A stretch of 64,000 nt of DNA, from the NCBI RefSeq assembly GCF_000372725.1, contig NW_005196756.1, positions 1,100,229 through 1,164,228 on the forward strand, read 5' to 3'. Position numbers and translations under genes: made by a program. The notes under the pieces are model-generated. The model did not search any database and was not told the DNA's origin. It worked only from the letters and a program-made list of their open reading frames with translations. Positions 30,890 through 41,087 of this stretch are shown one piece after another. This stretch comes from Emiliania huxleyi CCMP1516 (taxonomy: Eukaryota; Haptophyta; Isochrysidales; Noelaerhabdaceae). Position 1 is the first letter of the stretch, and every line of letters starts with the position of its first letter.

Positions 30890-31798
30890 CGACGGCCGGA
30901 GGAGCAACCGGAGCCAGTGTCGATCGATGGGGCTCCAAGGGCTGCGGCGCCTGTCTACACTGTTACACGATCAGGGGTGTACTACTCACCCGGCTATGGG
31001 CTGTGCGTGCGCCGCTTCGCCGGCTCGCCGGGGCACGCTCTGAGGCGAGAACTGAGGGGATTCTGGTCGTGTCTGTCCCCGTTTGCCGCATCTCGGAGCC
31101 CGCAGTCGGAGACTCAGTGCTCAGAGTCAGACGGCGTCGGTCCGCGCGTCGCGCCACGTTTTCAAGTGAGACTATTTTCGTATTTTTGTGTGTGTTAAAA
31201 AGTATTTTGGCAGTAGCGACTTTGGTGTGGAAAGCCGTACCTGTGTGAGCTGCGTGTTAGTGCCACAGTGCGCGCCAGTCCCGTGCCCAGTGAGTTGTAG
31301 AGAGACTTTTGTTGTAAAATTTAAGAAAAATCTCTCACACTCTCATGCTACTGGGCTCGGCCGTACCTGCAGGCGCTGTGCGCTCGTCGCTGAGCGTCGC
31401 CGCGCCCGCGGCCCGCGCGATACCGATAGAAGCTCTGTGCGGCGCTCGCCGACACAGGCAGCCCGCTCGGGCGTCGCGCAGGTTGATAAGAGACAAGTAG
31501 CGCGCATCGCATACAGTTAGGTTAAGAGAGACTCGCGAGAGGGGGGAGACGCAACGAGGGGATAACGACGACAGTCGACATGGACCTCCGCAGAGACGTG
31601 TGTGTGTGTGTGTGTGTGTGTGCGTGTGTGTGTGTGTCGTACTCACTCACTCACTCCGCACTCACTCATGCAGAGACGGGGATCGTGGCGAGACACGCGG
31701 GAGCTGGGGGAGACGCAACGAGGGGATAACGACGACACAATCGACATGGACCTCCAACTCCCGTGCACCTCGACTTCTCTATTGCATGGTGGAGATGT
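30890..31798. other. Intergenic with a 45-bp direct repeat around a (GT)n tract
   Basis: The block GGAGACGCAACGAGGGGATA and following GACATGGACCTCC occurs at 31541-31590 and again at 31706-31756, with (GT)n (31598-31638) and ACTC repeats between. No gene was recognised. The right end is the 3' flank of the minus-strand gene that follows. Confidence 0.6.
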
Positions 31799-32608
31799 TC
31801 ATGTCGCCGAGCAAAGGTTAACGATATGCCCCGCATTGTCTGCGATGCACATGCCAGTGTTCTTGTCCTCCATAAATGGCAAGCAGCACGGAGGATTTCC
31901 AGTGACAGTCGTGACGAAATCGCTGGTCCTTGCGTACTTGATGCCACAGCTGTCTGTTATCTTCCATTGGAACCCCCACGCACACGTGTTTGCGGGCTGT
32001 GTAAACTTGATTGTTGTGCTGATTGACTGTGTTTTGCTCCACGAACTCGACATGGTCATCGAGAGTCCTTGCTTCGTCTCCGCTGACAACTCAACCGAGC
32101 CGTCAATGCCCTCTACTATACCAGAGGCAGCGACCTTCGAGCTCACAGAAGACGACCACTCGTCGGTGCGCGACCATGAAGAGCTCGTGGACACCGTCAC
32201 CCCAGTGGTCTGCGAGACCTCCTTCGGCACACTCGTGCATCCGAGGGGCACGTAGGACCCCTCCACAGCCAGGATTGTCTTACACGTGTCGCAGCATGCG
32301 CGGATGTAGCTGCAGGCAAAGCATGCCACACCGCAGTCTTGAACGCCGCTATCGTCGCCCCAGCGCACCAGGTTGCCCTTGCATTTGGCTTGGAACTTGT
32401 CCCTGTCACCCTTCCAGCCATGCCACGACGATAGCACGCAGTCCGTTGCCTCCAGAGGGGCCTCGCACGACCAGCCTCCGGACCCCCCGTGCAACGCCTG
32501 CGCCGCGTCTGAATGGGGGGCAAAGGTGACCTGCCGATCTCCCGGTGCGACGAAGTCGGTGAATGCGCTCGCGAATGCGATGACACTAATTGAGAACAGC
32601 GCCCGCAT
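31799..32608 (-). CDS. Secreted Cys-rich protein with aerolysin-like strand pattern (tentative)
   Basis: The intronless frame of 269 residues starts at ATG 32608 with a typical signal peptide (MRALFSISVIAFASAFT). The N-half has about ten cysteines, including a CGVACFACSYIRACC-type cluster. The C-half shows long Ser/Thr-alternating strands (TTGVTVSTSSSWSRTDEW; SLSMTMSSSWSKTQSIST) around a Gly/Ile/Val-rich turn, then a Trp-containing strand. This layout is that of the membrane-inserting region of aerolysin/ETX-MTX-type beta-pore proteins. Many eukaryotic proteins of that fold are not toxins, and the match is by pattern only. It could equally be an adhesive or defence protein. Confidence 0.55.
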   Translation of the reverse strand: MRALFSISVIAFASAFTDFVAPGDRQVTFAPHSDAAQALHGGSGGWSCEAPLEATDCVLSSWHGWKGDRDKFQAKCKGNLVRWGDDSGVQDCGVACFACSYIRACCDTCKTILAVEGSYVPLGCTSVPKEVSQTTGVTVSTSSSWSRTDEWSSSVSSKVAASGIVEGIDGSVELSAETKQGLSMTMSSSWSKTQSISTTIKFTQPANTCAWGFQWKITDSCGIKYARTSDFVTTVTGNPPCCLPFMEDKNTGMCIADNAGHIVNLCSAT

Positions 32609-33345
32609 ATGCAACGTCGGAGGGAACGGAAGCACCTGCCGTTCAAAAAGGGAGGCGGCTGAGGCGGCGCATGTGCAATGGGCGGGGGGTCGGCGGGGGG
32701 TCGGCGGGCGTGCTGGCGGGCGGGCGGCGGCGGGCGCGGGTGTGTAGGCGGCGGGGCGGCGCGTGCTCGCACGCCGGGCGTCTTGGGGGCACCTCGCCCT
32801 TTCGCGAAGATGTTATATATTAATGTCCGCAAGTGCGCATTCAAGTCGTCGGCCACCCGCCCGTCCCCGTTGACCACCCGACGCCTACAAGCCGGCGACC
32901 AGCGCGACGAATGATGCCGGCCCGCCCGAGGACCACACGCTCGCGCCGGACCGCCGGCGACCAGGCGCGTGGTGCCGCGCCAAACCTCGGCTCTTGTCTG
33001 CGAGCGCGCTGCCCTGGGGGGGTTCCCGGCCCGTTCGCACACCGCGCGCGCCACGCCGGCGCTCACGTGTGCACTGATATAGTTCCTCACCATCCACCAA
33101 GAGCTGACCACGACAGCGGTCGCCCTCATCCAGGCACCCGCCCTCGGCCGCGGCGGCGCCCTGACGTACCCGAGGCGGCCGCGGCCCAAGGGATGGTGCG
33201 CCGGCGTCGAGCTCTCCGCGCCCCGCACGGCCGTCGGTATCAATGAGTACTTGCACGCGTTGTCGCACCGCGAACACGGCGCCGTCAGGCGCGCCTAGCA
33301 AGAGCAGCCGCACATTTTCGCCGCCGCCCGACGCCCGAGCCGCGC

Positions 33346-34125
33346 CGCAGGGCAGGCGGGCGCATCGGCGCCTCCCGCTGGGAGCTCGAGCCCGACGCCG
33401 CGGACCCGCCGCTCTCCGTCCTTGTCGTCAAGATGCACCAGCAGTTTGAGAGCCCCGCCTCCGTTGTCGCCACGGTGCGCCGCATCTGGAAGCCAACTTT
33501 TGACGCGATGGCGACGCCCTTCTCGGCGGTGTGCGGCGCGTACGCGACGCTCGAGGACGACGTCCTCACGCGTGCTGTCATTCCTCCGGGCGCCATCGTC
33601 TACGCCAACCCCGCGTACGCGCCTCAGGATATGGCCAACGGCGCGGCGGGTCTCGAGGTGCACCTCCGCAAGCTGGTCGAGGTGGACGTGCGCGCGCGGG
33701 GCTGCACTCTGGTCGCGCTGCTCCCTATCCTGTCGCACACGCGGTGGTACGAGAGCCTCGTTGGCGAGGGTGCGCACGAGGTCCACTACATACGCGGCGG
33801 CCTCGTCTTCCCCAACCCGTTCACTGACGTCAACCAGCGCAAGAAGGGGTACCTCTGGGAGTGCCGCTCCTACGCCCTCTGCGTGTGGCGCCCAGGAGCG
33901 CCGCCGCCGCAGCCCAGGCAGGCGTGGCTCACTCTCGATGCTGTGGGTGAGGAGTGCGTGCAGCTCCGCATTTGCCGCGAGTGCGGCCGTGTGCGTGTCC
34001 TCCCGCGCTGGGCGGACGGGTCGAGCGCGGCGCTCAGCCCACAGAGCTTTGTGTGTGGTGCCTCGCCGGACCTCAAATTCAATTCGTGCGCGGTGCCCGA
34101 GTTTGTGCTCGAGGGGCGGCGCTGA
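33346..34125 (+). CDS. Dam-type N6-adenine DNA methyltransferase with C-terminal CW-like zinc finger
   Basis: The exon opens after a CGCAG acceptor near 33350, and the frame runs to a stop at 34123-34125. It follows the phage/bacterial Dam family (PF05869-like) order: FESPASVV, then a FDAMA strand, the catalytic NPPY-like motif as NPAY (ANPAYAPQD), LVALLPILSHTRWYESLV, and VHYIRGGLVFPNPF. The last 50 residues have four cysteines in CW-zinc-finger spacing (RICRECGRVRVLP ... FVCGASPDLKFNSCAVPE). The two tryptophans of the usual H3K4me cage are not obvious. An upstream exon near 33090-33295 (ALIQAPALGRGGALTYPRR) probably supplies the N-terminus; 32609-33090 shows nothing else. Substrate and activity are inferred from family. 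Confidence 0.72.
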   Translation, partial: RRAGGRIGASRWELEPDAADPPLSVLVVKMHQQFESPASVVATVRRIWKPTFDAMATPFSAVCGAYATLEDDVLTRAVIPPGAIVYANPAYAPQDMANGAAGLEVHLRKLVEVDVRARGCTLVALLPILSHTRWYESLVGEGAHEVHYIRGGLVFPNPFTDVNQRKKGYLWECRSYALCVWRPGAPPPQPRQAWLTLDAVGEECVQLRICRECGRVRVLPRWADGSSAALSPQSFVCGASPDLKFNSCAVPEFVLEGRR

Positions 34126-34160
34126 TTTTTGTAGTTAAGCATGTGTGACTCTGTACTAGT

Positions 34161-37100
34161 TTAGAGGCCCTCGGGAAGCACATCCGCTTCATCGTCCGAC
34201 TCGGCGGCCGTGCGGCAGTCCGGGCAGAACCAGTCGTCCGTACCGGACGGGACCACGCCGCCAACACAGGAGGTGTGGAACCAGCGAGCGCACGGTCCGT
34301 CGCACCCTATCCACTCCGTCTCCTGCGCCGCCTGTGTCGCCTGCCGGCGCCTCTTCCCGCCACGCCCCATCGCTCTCGCCGCCGCCGCACAAGCTTCCGC
34401 CTCCTTCCCGCTGCACACGCTGCGGTCCACAGACGCGTCGTTGACGGTGTCCGCCTTTGCGACGCGCCGGAAGCAGCGAGCACACTCTGTCGTCACCGCC
34501 TCGGGAGGGTCCTCCTGCCCGCACGCGCCGCACAAGAACACCTCCTCGTCCTCCTCCTCGGCGCCTGCCTCCTCTCCCTCCCCCGCCTCCTCCTCTCCCT
34601 CCTCTTCCTCCTCCTCCTCGGCGCTCGCGGCGCCTCCCTCCTCCCCGGCGTGTGCCGCGGCCGCCGCAGCCGCCGTGGACGTCTCCGCCGCCGTCGTCGT
34701 CTCCGCCGCCGTCGACGTCTCCGCCGCCGTCGACTCGGCGCCGCCTGCAAGCTCCGACGCAACAGCGAGCCGCAGCCGCTCGAGCAGCGTGGGGAACCAT
34801 TTTCTTTTTTGTGCCGTTTTCTCGGCGTCGCGGTCGCTCGCACGCGCTAGCAGCTGGCCCGAGACGATGGCCTTGGCTCCCTTCTTGTCCGTCGTCTCGA
34901 GGGTAGCCAGCCCCGACAGGTCGACACCGTACTGCTCCTGCAGCTCCTGCGCAGAAATGAGCGAGGCGGCGGTGACGCACTGGCGCTTGGCGCCGCCGCC
35001 CCCTCGCCCAAGCCTCGGCAGCCGCTCCGGCGCCTCGACCTTGACCGCCGCGTTGTACACCGAGACGGGAAGCTTGTCGTTGATCGCGATGATGATGTCG
35101 GGCATGGCCGTGCTGGCCTCGGGGGTTCGCGCGAGAGCCCACTGCAGCAGCCGCGCCTCGCAGAGCTGGATGACTTTCAGCAAGTTCTTCTGGGTGCGCA
35201 CCGGCTGGCCTGCCTGCCCGACCGGCGGGACCACCGCCTCGGTGGCGGTAGTAATCTGCGCCCACGTGTACTGGCCATACTCGAGCGCCGCGTTGACCGT
35301 CGCGTTGTTTGCGTCAAAGCGAGGGTTCAATTTCGCCTTGATGTTCGGGGAGCGGCGGTGGATGTACCAAACACGGTGGAGCCTCATCACAGCCTCGAGA
35401 TCGAGCTTGTACACCTCGGTTCCGCTCGGCTCGTGCGTCGCAGCGACGACGAGTGGCGACAGCGAGCAGACGTACGAGGCGATCGCGACTGCCAGGTCCA
35501 GCCCTACTTCCTCGTTGACGCCGTGAATACCCGGCGACGTGTCGCCCCCTAGGAGCGTCATCGCGGCAGCAACGTACGCGCAGCGCAGGCGCCGCGCCGC
35601 CGCCTCGGTCCGCACGAGTGGCGCAGCACCTCCAGGGATCGCCTTGACCAGCTCGTGGTTCTCAGAGATGCGCTGGACCATCTCGTTCATCGACCAATAC
35701 TCCACGTTGGTCGGCATCGAGCGGTCCACCTTGGCGCAGAAGAGCGTGCCGAGGGGGGTAGTGCGAGGTGTCTCTGTGAAGAGGAGGGCCGGCAAGGCAA
35801 GCAGAGACTCCGCTCGAAAGTCAATGTCGTCGATGAGAGCGAGGTAGTTGCCGCCCTTATCGGCCACCTCGAGCCCGCGCCGCAGCTCCTCGTCCTCGCC
35901 CTCGGTGTTTGGCGACCGATCCGCCGCCACCTCGATCTTCACACTGTCGTCGTCGCGGGCGTGCTTGATCGTGACCAGTCGCATCGGGTCGCTGCGGAGG
36001 ACGCCGTGGAGGTGCAGCACCTTGCCCGCCGGCACTATCTGCCGCCAAGGCTCAGGGAAGCGAGCAGCGCCGTCCGCTCCGACCTCGAGCATGTCGGAGA
36101 GAGCGTTGTGCGCAGCGGCGCGGCCGCCGCAGAGCTTGTCCATCATGCTCGCGCCGAGGCGCGTGGAGGGTTTGAGCTGGCCGATGTTGAAGTCCGACTC
36201 GTCGAGGACGCCGCCGTTGGCTTGCAGCCGATCGCGCAGCTCCGGCTCGAGCTTGGGCCACCTTTGCAGCAGCCGACCCATCGCGGTCGGCCACTTGAAC
36301 GGGTTCAGGTCGCCGATCACGTCAAAGAGGTAGAATACCTCCTCAAATCCGCCGTAGAAGAGGGGCGTCACCTTGGCGTTCAGGCCACGCGTCCACGCGC
36401 GCATCCCGGTGTGCTCGCCGTCGCGCGGCAGGTCGTCAGCGAGACGCCGCATGTCGGAGAGGGCGTCCACGCCCGCCGCGACGAGCTCCACCTCGGTGCC
36501 GTTCGAGCTGATGAGCACGTTGCGCCGCAGACCCTTGCGGACGGGCATGTTCAAGGTCGCGCCGGTCCCTAGCCGCCACGGAGCAAAGCCGTCGCCGGCG
36601 ATGCGGAGCAGCGCCTTCCACGCCACCGCCTTGGCCGAGTTGGTGTGGAGCTGCCAAAACTCGATCGACGGGTCAAAGGGCCACTGCTCGGGCGAGGAGA
36701 TGTCCCACGAGCCGTGGCGCACGCCGGCTTTGTTCAGGCGAGCGTTCAGCTGCTCCGCCCGCTTGCGCTCGGCGGCGGTCCCGCGCTGCTTCCTCACCGC
36801 TGCTGGGCCGATCACGACGCGAGACTCGTTGACCAGCTTCTGCAGCGGCATGTCTGCATCACAGCCGCCGTACCCGAGCGAGCCGTGAAGGAAACGGTTG
36901 CTCGCGTACCTCCGCACCATCTCTCCCGTCTTGCGGCCGTGCGCCACCACGTCGGTGTTTACGAGGTCAGTCGGCGGCTGCGAGAACACGTTCGTCAGCG
37001 GCTTTGCGCCTGTCGAGGCCTCGGTCACCGGCACCGCCGTTGGCGCCGGCGCCGGCGCCGCCGCGGTCGCCGCCGCCCCCGCCGCCTCCTCCAGCTCACT

Positions 37101-40100
37101 CTTGACGACAGGGAGCAGGTGCTCACGCAGCGCACGGTAGAGGGCAGCGGCGATGCTCGGCTGCGTCTGCAGCTGCCGCTCGCGCTCTCGCTGCTTGCGC
37201 CGCTCGACCGCAGCCTCGCCGTCCACCTGCTTCAGAGCTGCTTCCCGGACGCTGTCCACCGCCTCCATTCGCGCCTGCACCAGGATTCAGGGTGGTGGTG
37301 GTGGGTAGGGTGTGTGTGTGGGGGGGGGGGGGGGGGGCTCACCTGCTTGCGCACCGCTGCCTCCTCGCAGAAACTTGCCCCTAGCGCCCCCTTGAGGCCT
37401 CCCACAGCAAAGTTCTCCACGCACTCGTCGTTGGTGAAGCGCGAGCCGCCGATAGTCACCCAAATGTTGTAGGCCCAGCGAGCAAATTCGGCCTCGGGCA
37501 GCGAGTAGAGCTCTCGCAGCTCGCGACCGAAGCAGTCCACGTAGTTTGGGTGGCGCCCGCTCAGCAGGAGAGCACGCAGCCCCGTCTTGAGGGCGGCGAG
37601 GAAGAGCGGCCACGCCTGCTCCGGCCGCAGGCGACCGGAATCGTCGCGCCCTCGTCCGGCCTGCAGGAGGTGCACCGCCGGCTCGAGCAGGTTGAGCATC
37701 ACCCAGTCGTACAGCTTCAAGTGTGCCGAGGCGAGCACCTGCTCCATCGACGAATATGGAATAATTAATTACCAATCTGGAATAAAAGAAAACAATGAAT
37801 TAATTAATAATATATCACCTGCTGCACCGCAGTGAGGGAGGGGGCAAAGGTGCCGTTGGTGAGGTCGGTGCGAAAGGCGGTCCATGCGACGAGCATGTGC
37901 TCGAGGATCAGATGCGTCGTCAGCCAGAAGCCGGACTTGATCTCGACGATCGCGCTGAGGATGGGCTGGAAACCCGGCACAGCAAGGACGAGCCAGTCTG
38001 CGAGCCAGGGGGCAACCTGGAAGGCGGTCCGTCCGAGGATAGCAGCCGAGTGCGACACGCCGAGGCGGAACTGCTCCTTGATCAGGGCTGCCAGCTCGAG
38101 GGCCACGCCTCGCAGCTGCGCCTGCAAGTCTGCCTCCGCCTCCGCCTCCGGGGAGGTGCCGCTGGCCTGAGCGCGCAACTGCTCCAGATGCCGCTCCTTT
38201 TGCACCCGCTCCGCAACCAGCTGGCGCCGCGCCTGCTCGCGCTCTGCATGCGCGTGGTTGTGCTCCTGCTGGTCAGCGGACCAATTGAGGGCGTGGGAGG
38301 CAAGCGGCACAGGGCCGGCCCCCTGAGCCTCCGCCGACGCGGCGGCGTCATTGAGCATCAACCGCATCTTGCTCATGAGCGTCCTCGTGCCGATTGCCGT
38401 GGCTGCAGACTCGCACGTCAGTGGCGCGTGCACCATGTCGTCCGGGCTCTTGCCGTCGAAGGTGGCGTCCGGGATCTTCAACCGTCGGCTCCGCTGCTTC
38501 TTCCGCTTCTTGGCCGTCCCCTCACCAGGCGGAACGTAGTTGGCGTCCTCGCCCTCGTCCTCGTCCTCCTAATGATCAATGATGAGAATTAATTATGAAT
38601 TAATTATTAATTAATACTATCCATTATTCATTGATTAGATAATTATTAATTCATAATCGCATTCGTGCCGGCACGTCGCCACCCGCGAGCAGCAGTTGCA
38701 GGAAGCTGGTGTCGTCCTCCTCCGCCTCGGCGGGAGCCCGCGGCACCACCTCCTTATTCAGGTTGAGCTGCTGCTTGCCCGCGGAGCTGGCGTACACCGC
38801 GTCGAGCGCGTCGAAGCGAGTCGGCGGCTCGGGCGGGCCCTCGGCGTTCCGCTTTTCGACAAGCTCGGCCCGCTCCTCAGAGCGCATCATCTGGCACCAT
38901 CCGATCACGTCGCCCGTGACCGACCCAGCTCGCCCGGCATCCTCGGCGACGCGCACCCACGAGATCGCGCCCGACTCGTACACGCGCAGCATCTCGCCCT
39001 TGCTCACCCTCACGCCACGGTGCAGATCCGGGGGCGGGACGAAGTCGCAGAGCGCGGCTACTATCTTGACGTGCTCCGACTTGGTGGGAGTCCAGTCGAA
39101 CTTGGCGCTCTCCCGCCGCGACGGGCGGCGCTCGCCCGGGGACGCCACGGCGGTGCCGAGCGCGGCCGCCTCCCCTGTCTCGAGTGAGTCGCAGCCGAGC
39201 GGCCGCGCAGACTCCGCGACGTGGCGCCGCCGCAGAGCGCTTGCCGCCGCGAAGCCACTCGCGGCGCCGGCGCGCAAGTCCTCCGGCAGCTCAGCCTCAC
39301 GCGGGAGGCTGGTAGCCAGGGTGGCACGCCGCGAGCGAGCGTCGTCCACAGCTGACTGCTCGAGCGAGGAGAGGTTGACGTACACGAGCTCAACCGTGAG
39401 CGTCTCGTCGCTGACCGAGTGCGTGCGGAGCGCCTGACCGGCAGGCGGCCCATCGCCGCGCAGGCACGGGTAGAAGTGCGCCAGAGCCTGCAGGTCTGCA
39501 CTGGGGCCCCACGGGAAGTCCGCGGGCGGCTCGCGGTCATGAGTGAGGATGCAGACCATCGCGTCGAGCCTCTGGCTGGCCTTCTGACCCTTATTCGCGT
39601 TGTCGAAGCGCGCAGTCGCCGCCCAGTAGGTGCCTAGGCGCCGGCAGCGAGCAGGGTAGGAGGCGAGGAGCACCTGCTCGAGCCAGTTGTGAGCCTGCCG
39701 CGCGTTTGGCGCGAGCTGCAGGCTGGTCAAGAGGGTGCTGAGCTCCTCGGCGCTGATGCCGATCTGCGCGAGCAGCCCGAGCGCACGCTGGATGGGGAGC
39801 AGGAACTCGCCGTCCATCGCATGGCAGGCGCTAGCCTCGCGGAACATCGCGCCGACGAAGCGGTGCCGCGCAGTCGCCTCGTTGAGCGGCTCGCCGCGCA
39901 GCTCCGCCCGCGTGGTGGTGCCGTGGGCGAGATGGAACCTCATGCGCGCCGTGAGGCGGTCTCGGAACCGCTCGAGCGAGTGCGGATCGGTCAGGTCGTG
40001 CCACGCGCTACCTTCCTGCCGAAACTCCGCAACCATCTCCTGCACGAGGCGGCGCCGCTCGACGCAGAGCGCGGCGTACGGCAACACGACCGTCGGCTCT

Positions 40101-41077
40101 GGTAGCACCTCGTTGAGCCAGCTCACAAACTGCCATGCGTTGAGGCCGAGGCAGTCGAGCACCGCCGTCATCACCGGCAGGAAGTACGTGGAGAGTGCTT
40201 GGCGCTGCTCCCTCGATAGCGTCACCTCGCTCGCGCGCCTCTTGGGAAGGGCGAGCTGCCACGTCCGTGCCTCCAATTCGGACGTGGGCTGGAACAGAGC
40301 CGGGTTGAGCTTTGCGAGGCGGTCGACGGACTCGCTGAAGATGGTGGTGGGCAGCGGCGCACTGGACGAAGAGGCAGCGCCACTGCCGTCTGACGAATCG
40401 ACGGCGGCGGCTACGGCGGCCGTGAAGGCCCGGAGAGCGTCGTCAAACACCGGCACCGGCACCGGACCGGCACGCGCCGCCGCTGGTGGCGGTGACAGAG
40501 CTGATGCGGCGGCACTCGGCGAGGACGACTGCAAGAACGCAGCGAGATCATCGGCGTTGAGCGACTGCGCAGGCGAAGGCGCCCCGCCGACCGGCGAGGA
40601 TAGCTCCAAAGCGAGAGCATCAGAGCAAGCGACGACAGAGTCAACCCACGCGGGCAAGTAGGTGAGGACCAGCGAGGCAACGTGCGGCACGAGCTTGGTG
40701 TCAACTAGATCAGCGACAGCATGACTGACGGCATGATCATCAGCAAGCGCGACGAGGAGCAGCTGCCCGATGTCCCCACCGGCCGACATCTGCTCCACCA
40801 TCACCTTTGAAGCGAGCGGCGCCGCCCTCTGCAGCAGCTCCGGCACCAGCGATTGGAGAGTCTTTGAGAGCGCGGCGTGTGCGGGACACGCAGCGCAAAG
40901 TGGCGCCGCATGAAGGCACGCGAGGAGGGCGAGCCGGTCGCCGCGACGCGTCACCGCCTTCCGATCGTTGACGCTGCTCTCCCCGTTCATGTGGGTGAGC
41001 TCGGGCTCCCTCCGAGGCGCTGCAGAGTTCCTCTTCCCGCCCGGCCCCTTCACGTGCGTCTCGTGAGTCTCGCACAC
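34161..41077 (-). CDS. Very large protein (~2200 aa), DUF6589/transposon-like core with SH3-like segment and PHD finger
   Basis: Four exons join in phase 0: 41077-38675, 38568-37819, 37738-37343 and 37274-34161. Exon 1 carries a DNIN-like motif (TARFDNANKGQKAS) and an SH3-like segment (IVAALCDFVPPPDLHRG ... GWCQMM). Exon 2 starts acidic, then has a nuclear-signal-like KKRKKQRSRR. Exon 3 has LLSGRHPNYVDCFGRELREL, a pattern of large transposon-linked proteins (DUF6589/KDZ type). Exon 4 ends in an acidic linker and a PHD finger (CGACGQ ... WIGCDGPCARWFHTSC ... WFCPDC). The first two introns (38569-38674, 37739-37818) are strongly AT-rich, unlike their surroundings. The first clear ATG is 40990; earlier exons with a Cys/His cluster (CTRGCHQPWTCSRPSC, about 41420) probably precede it. 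Function unknown; the family assignment is tentative. Confidence 0.7.
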
Positions 41078-41087
41078 CTACGGCGCA

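Noticed and set aside
35655..36572. Plus-strand 305-codon frame inside the large minus-strand gene
   Set aside because: Composition is Arg/His/Leu-biased and it lies opposite a long well-composed exon.
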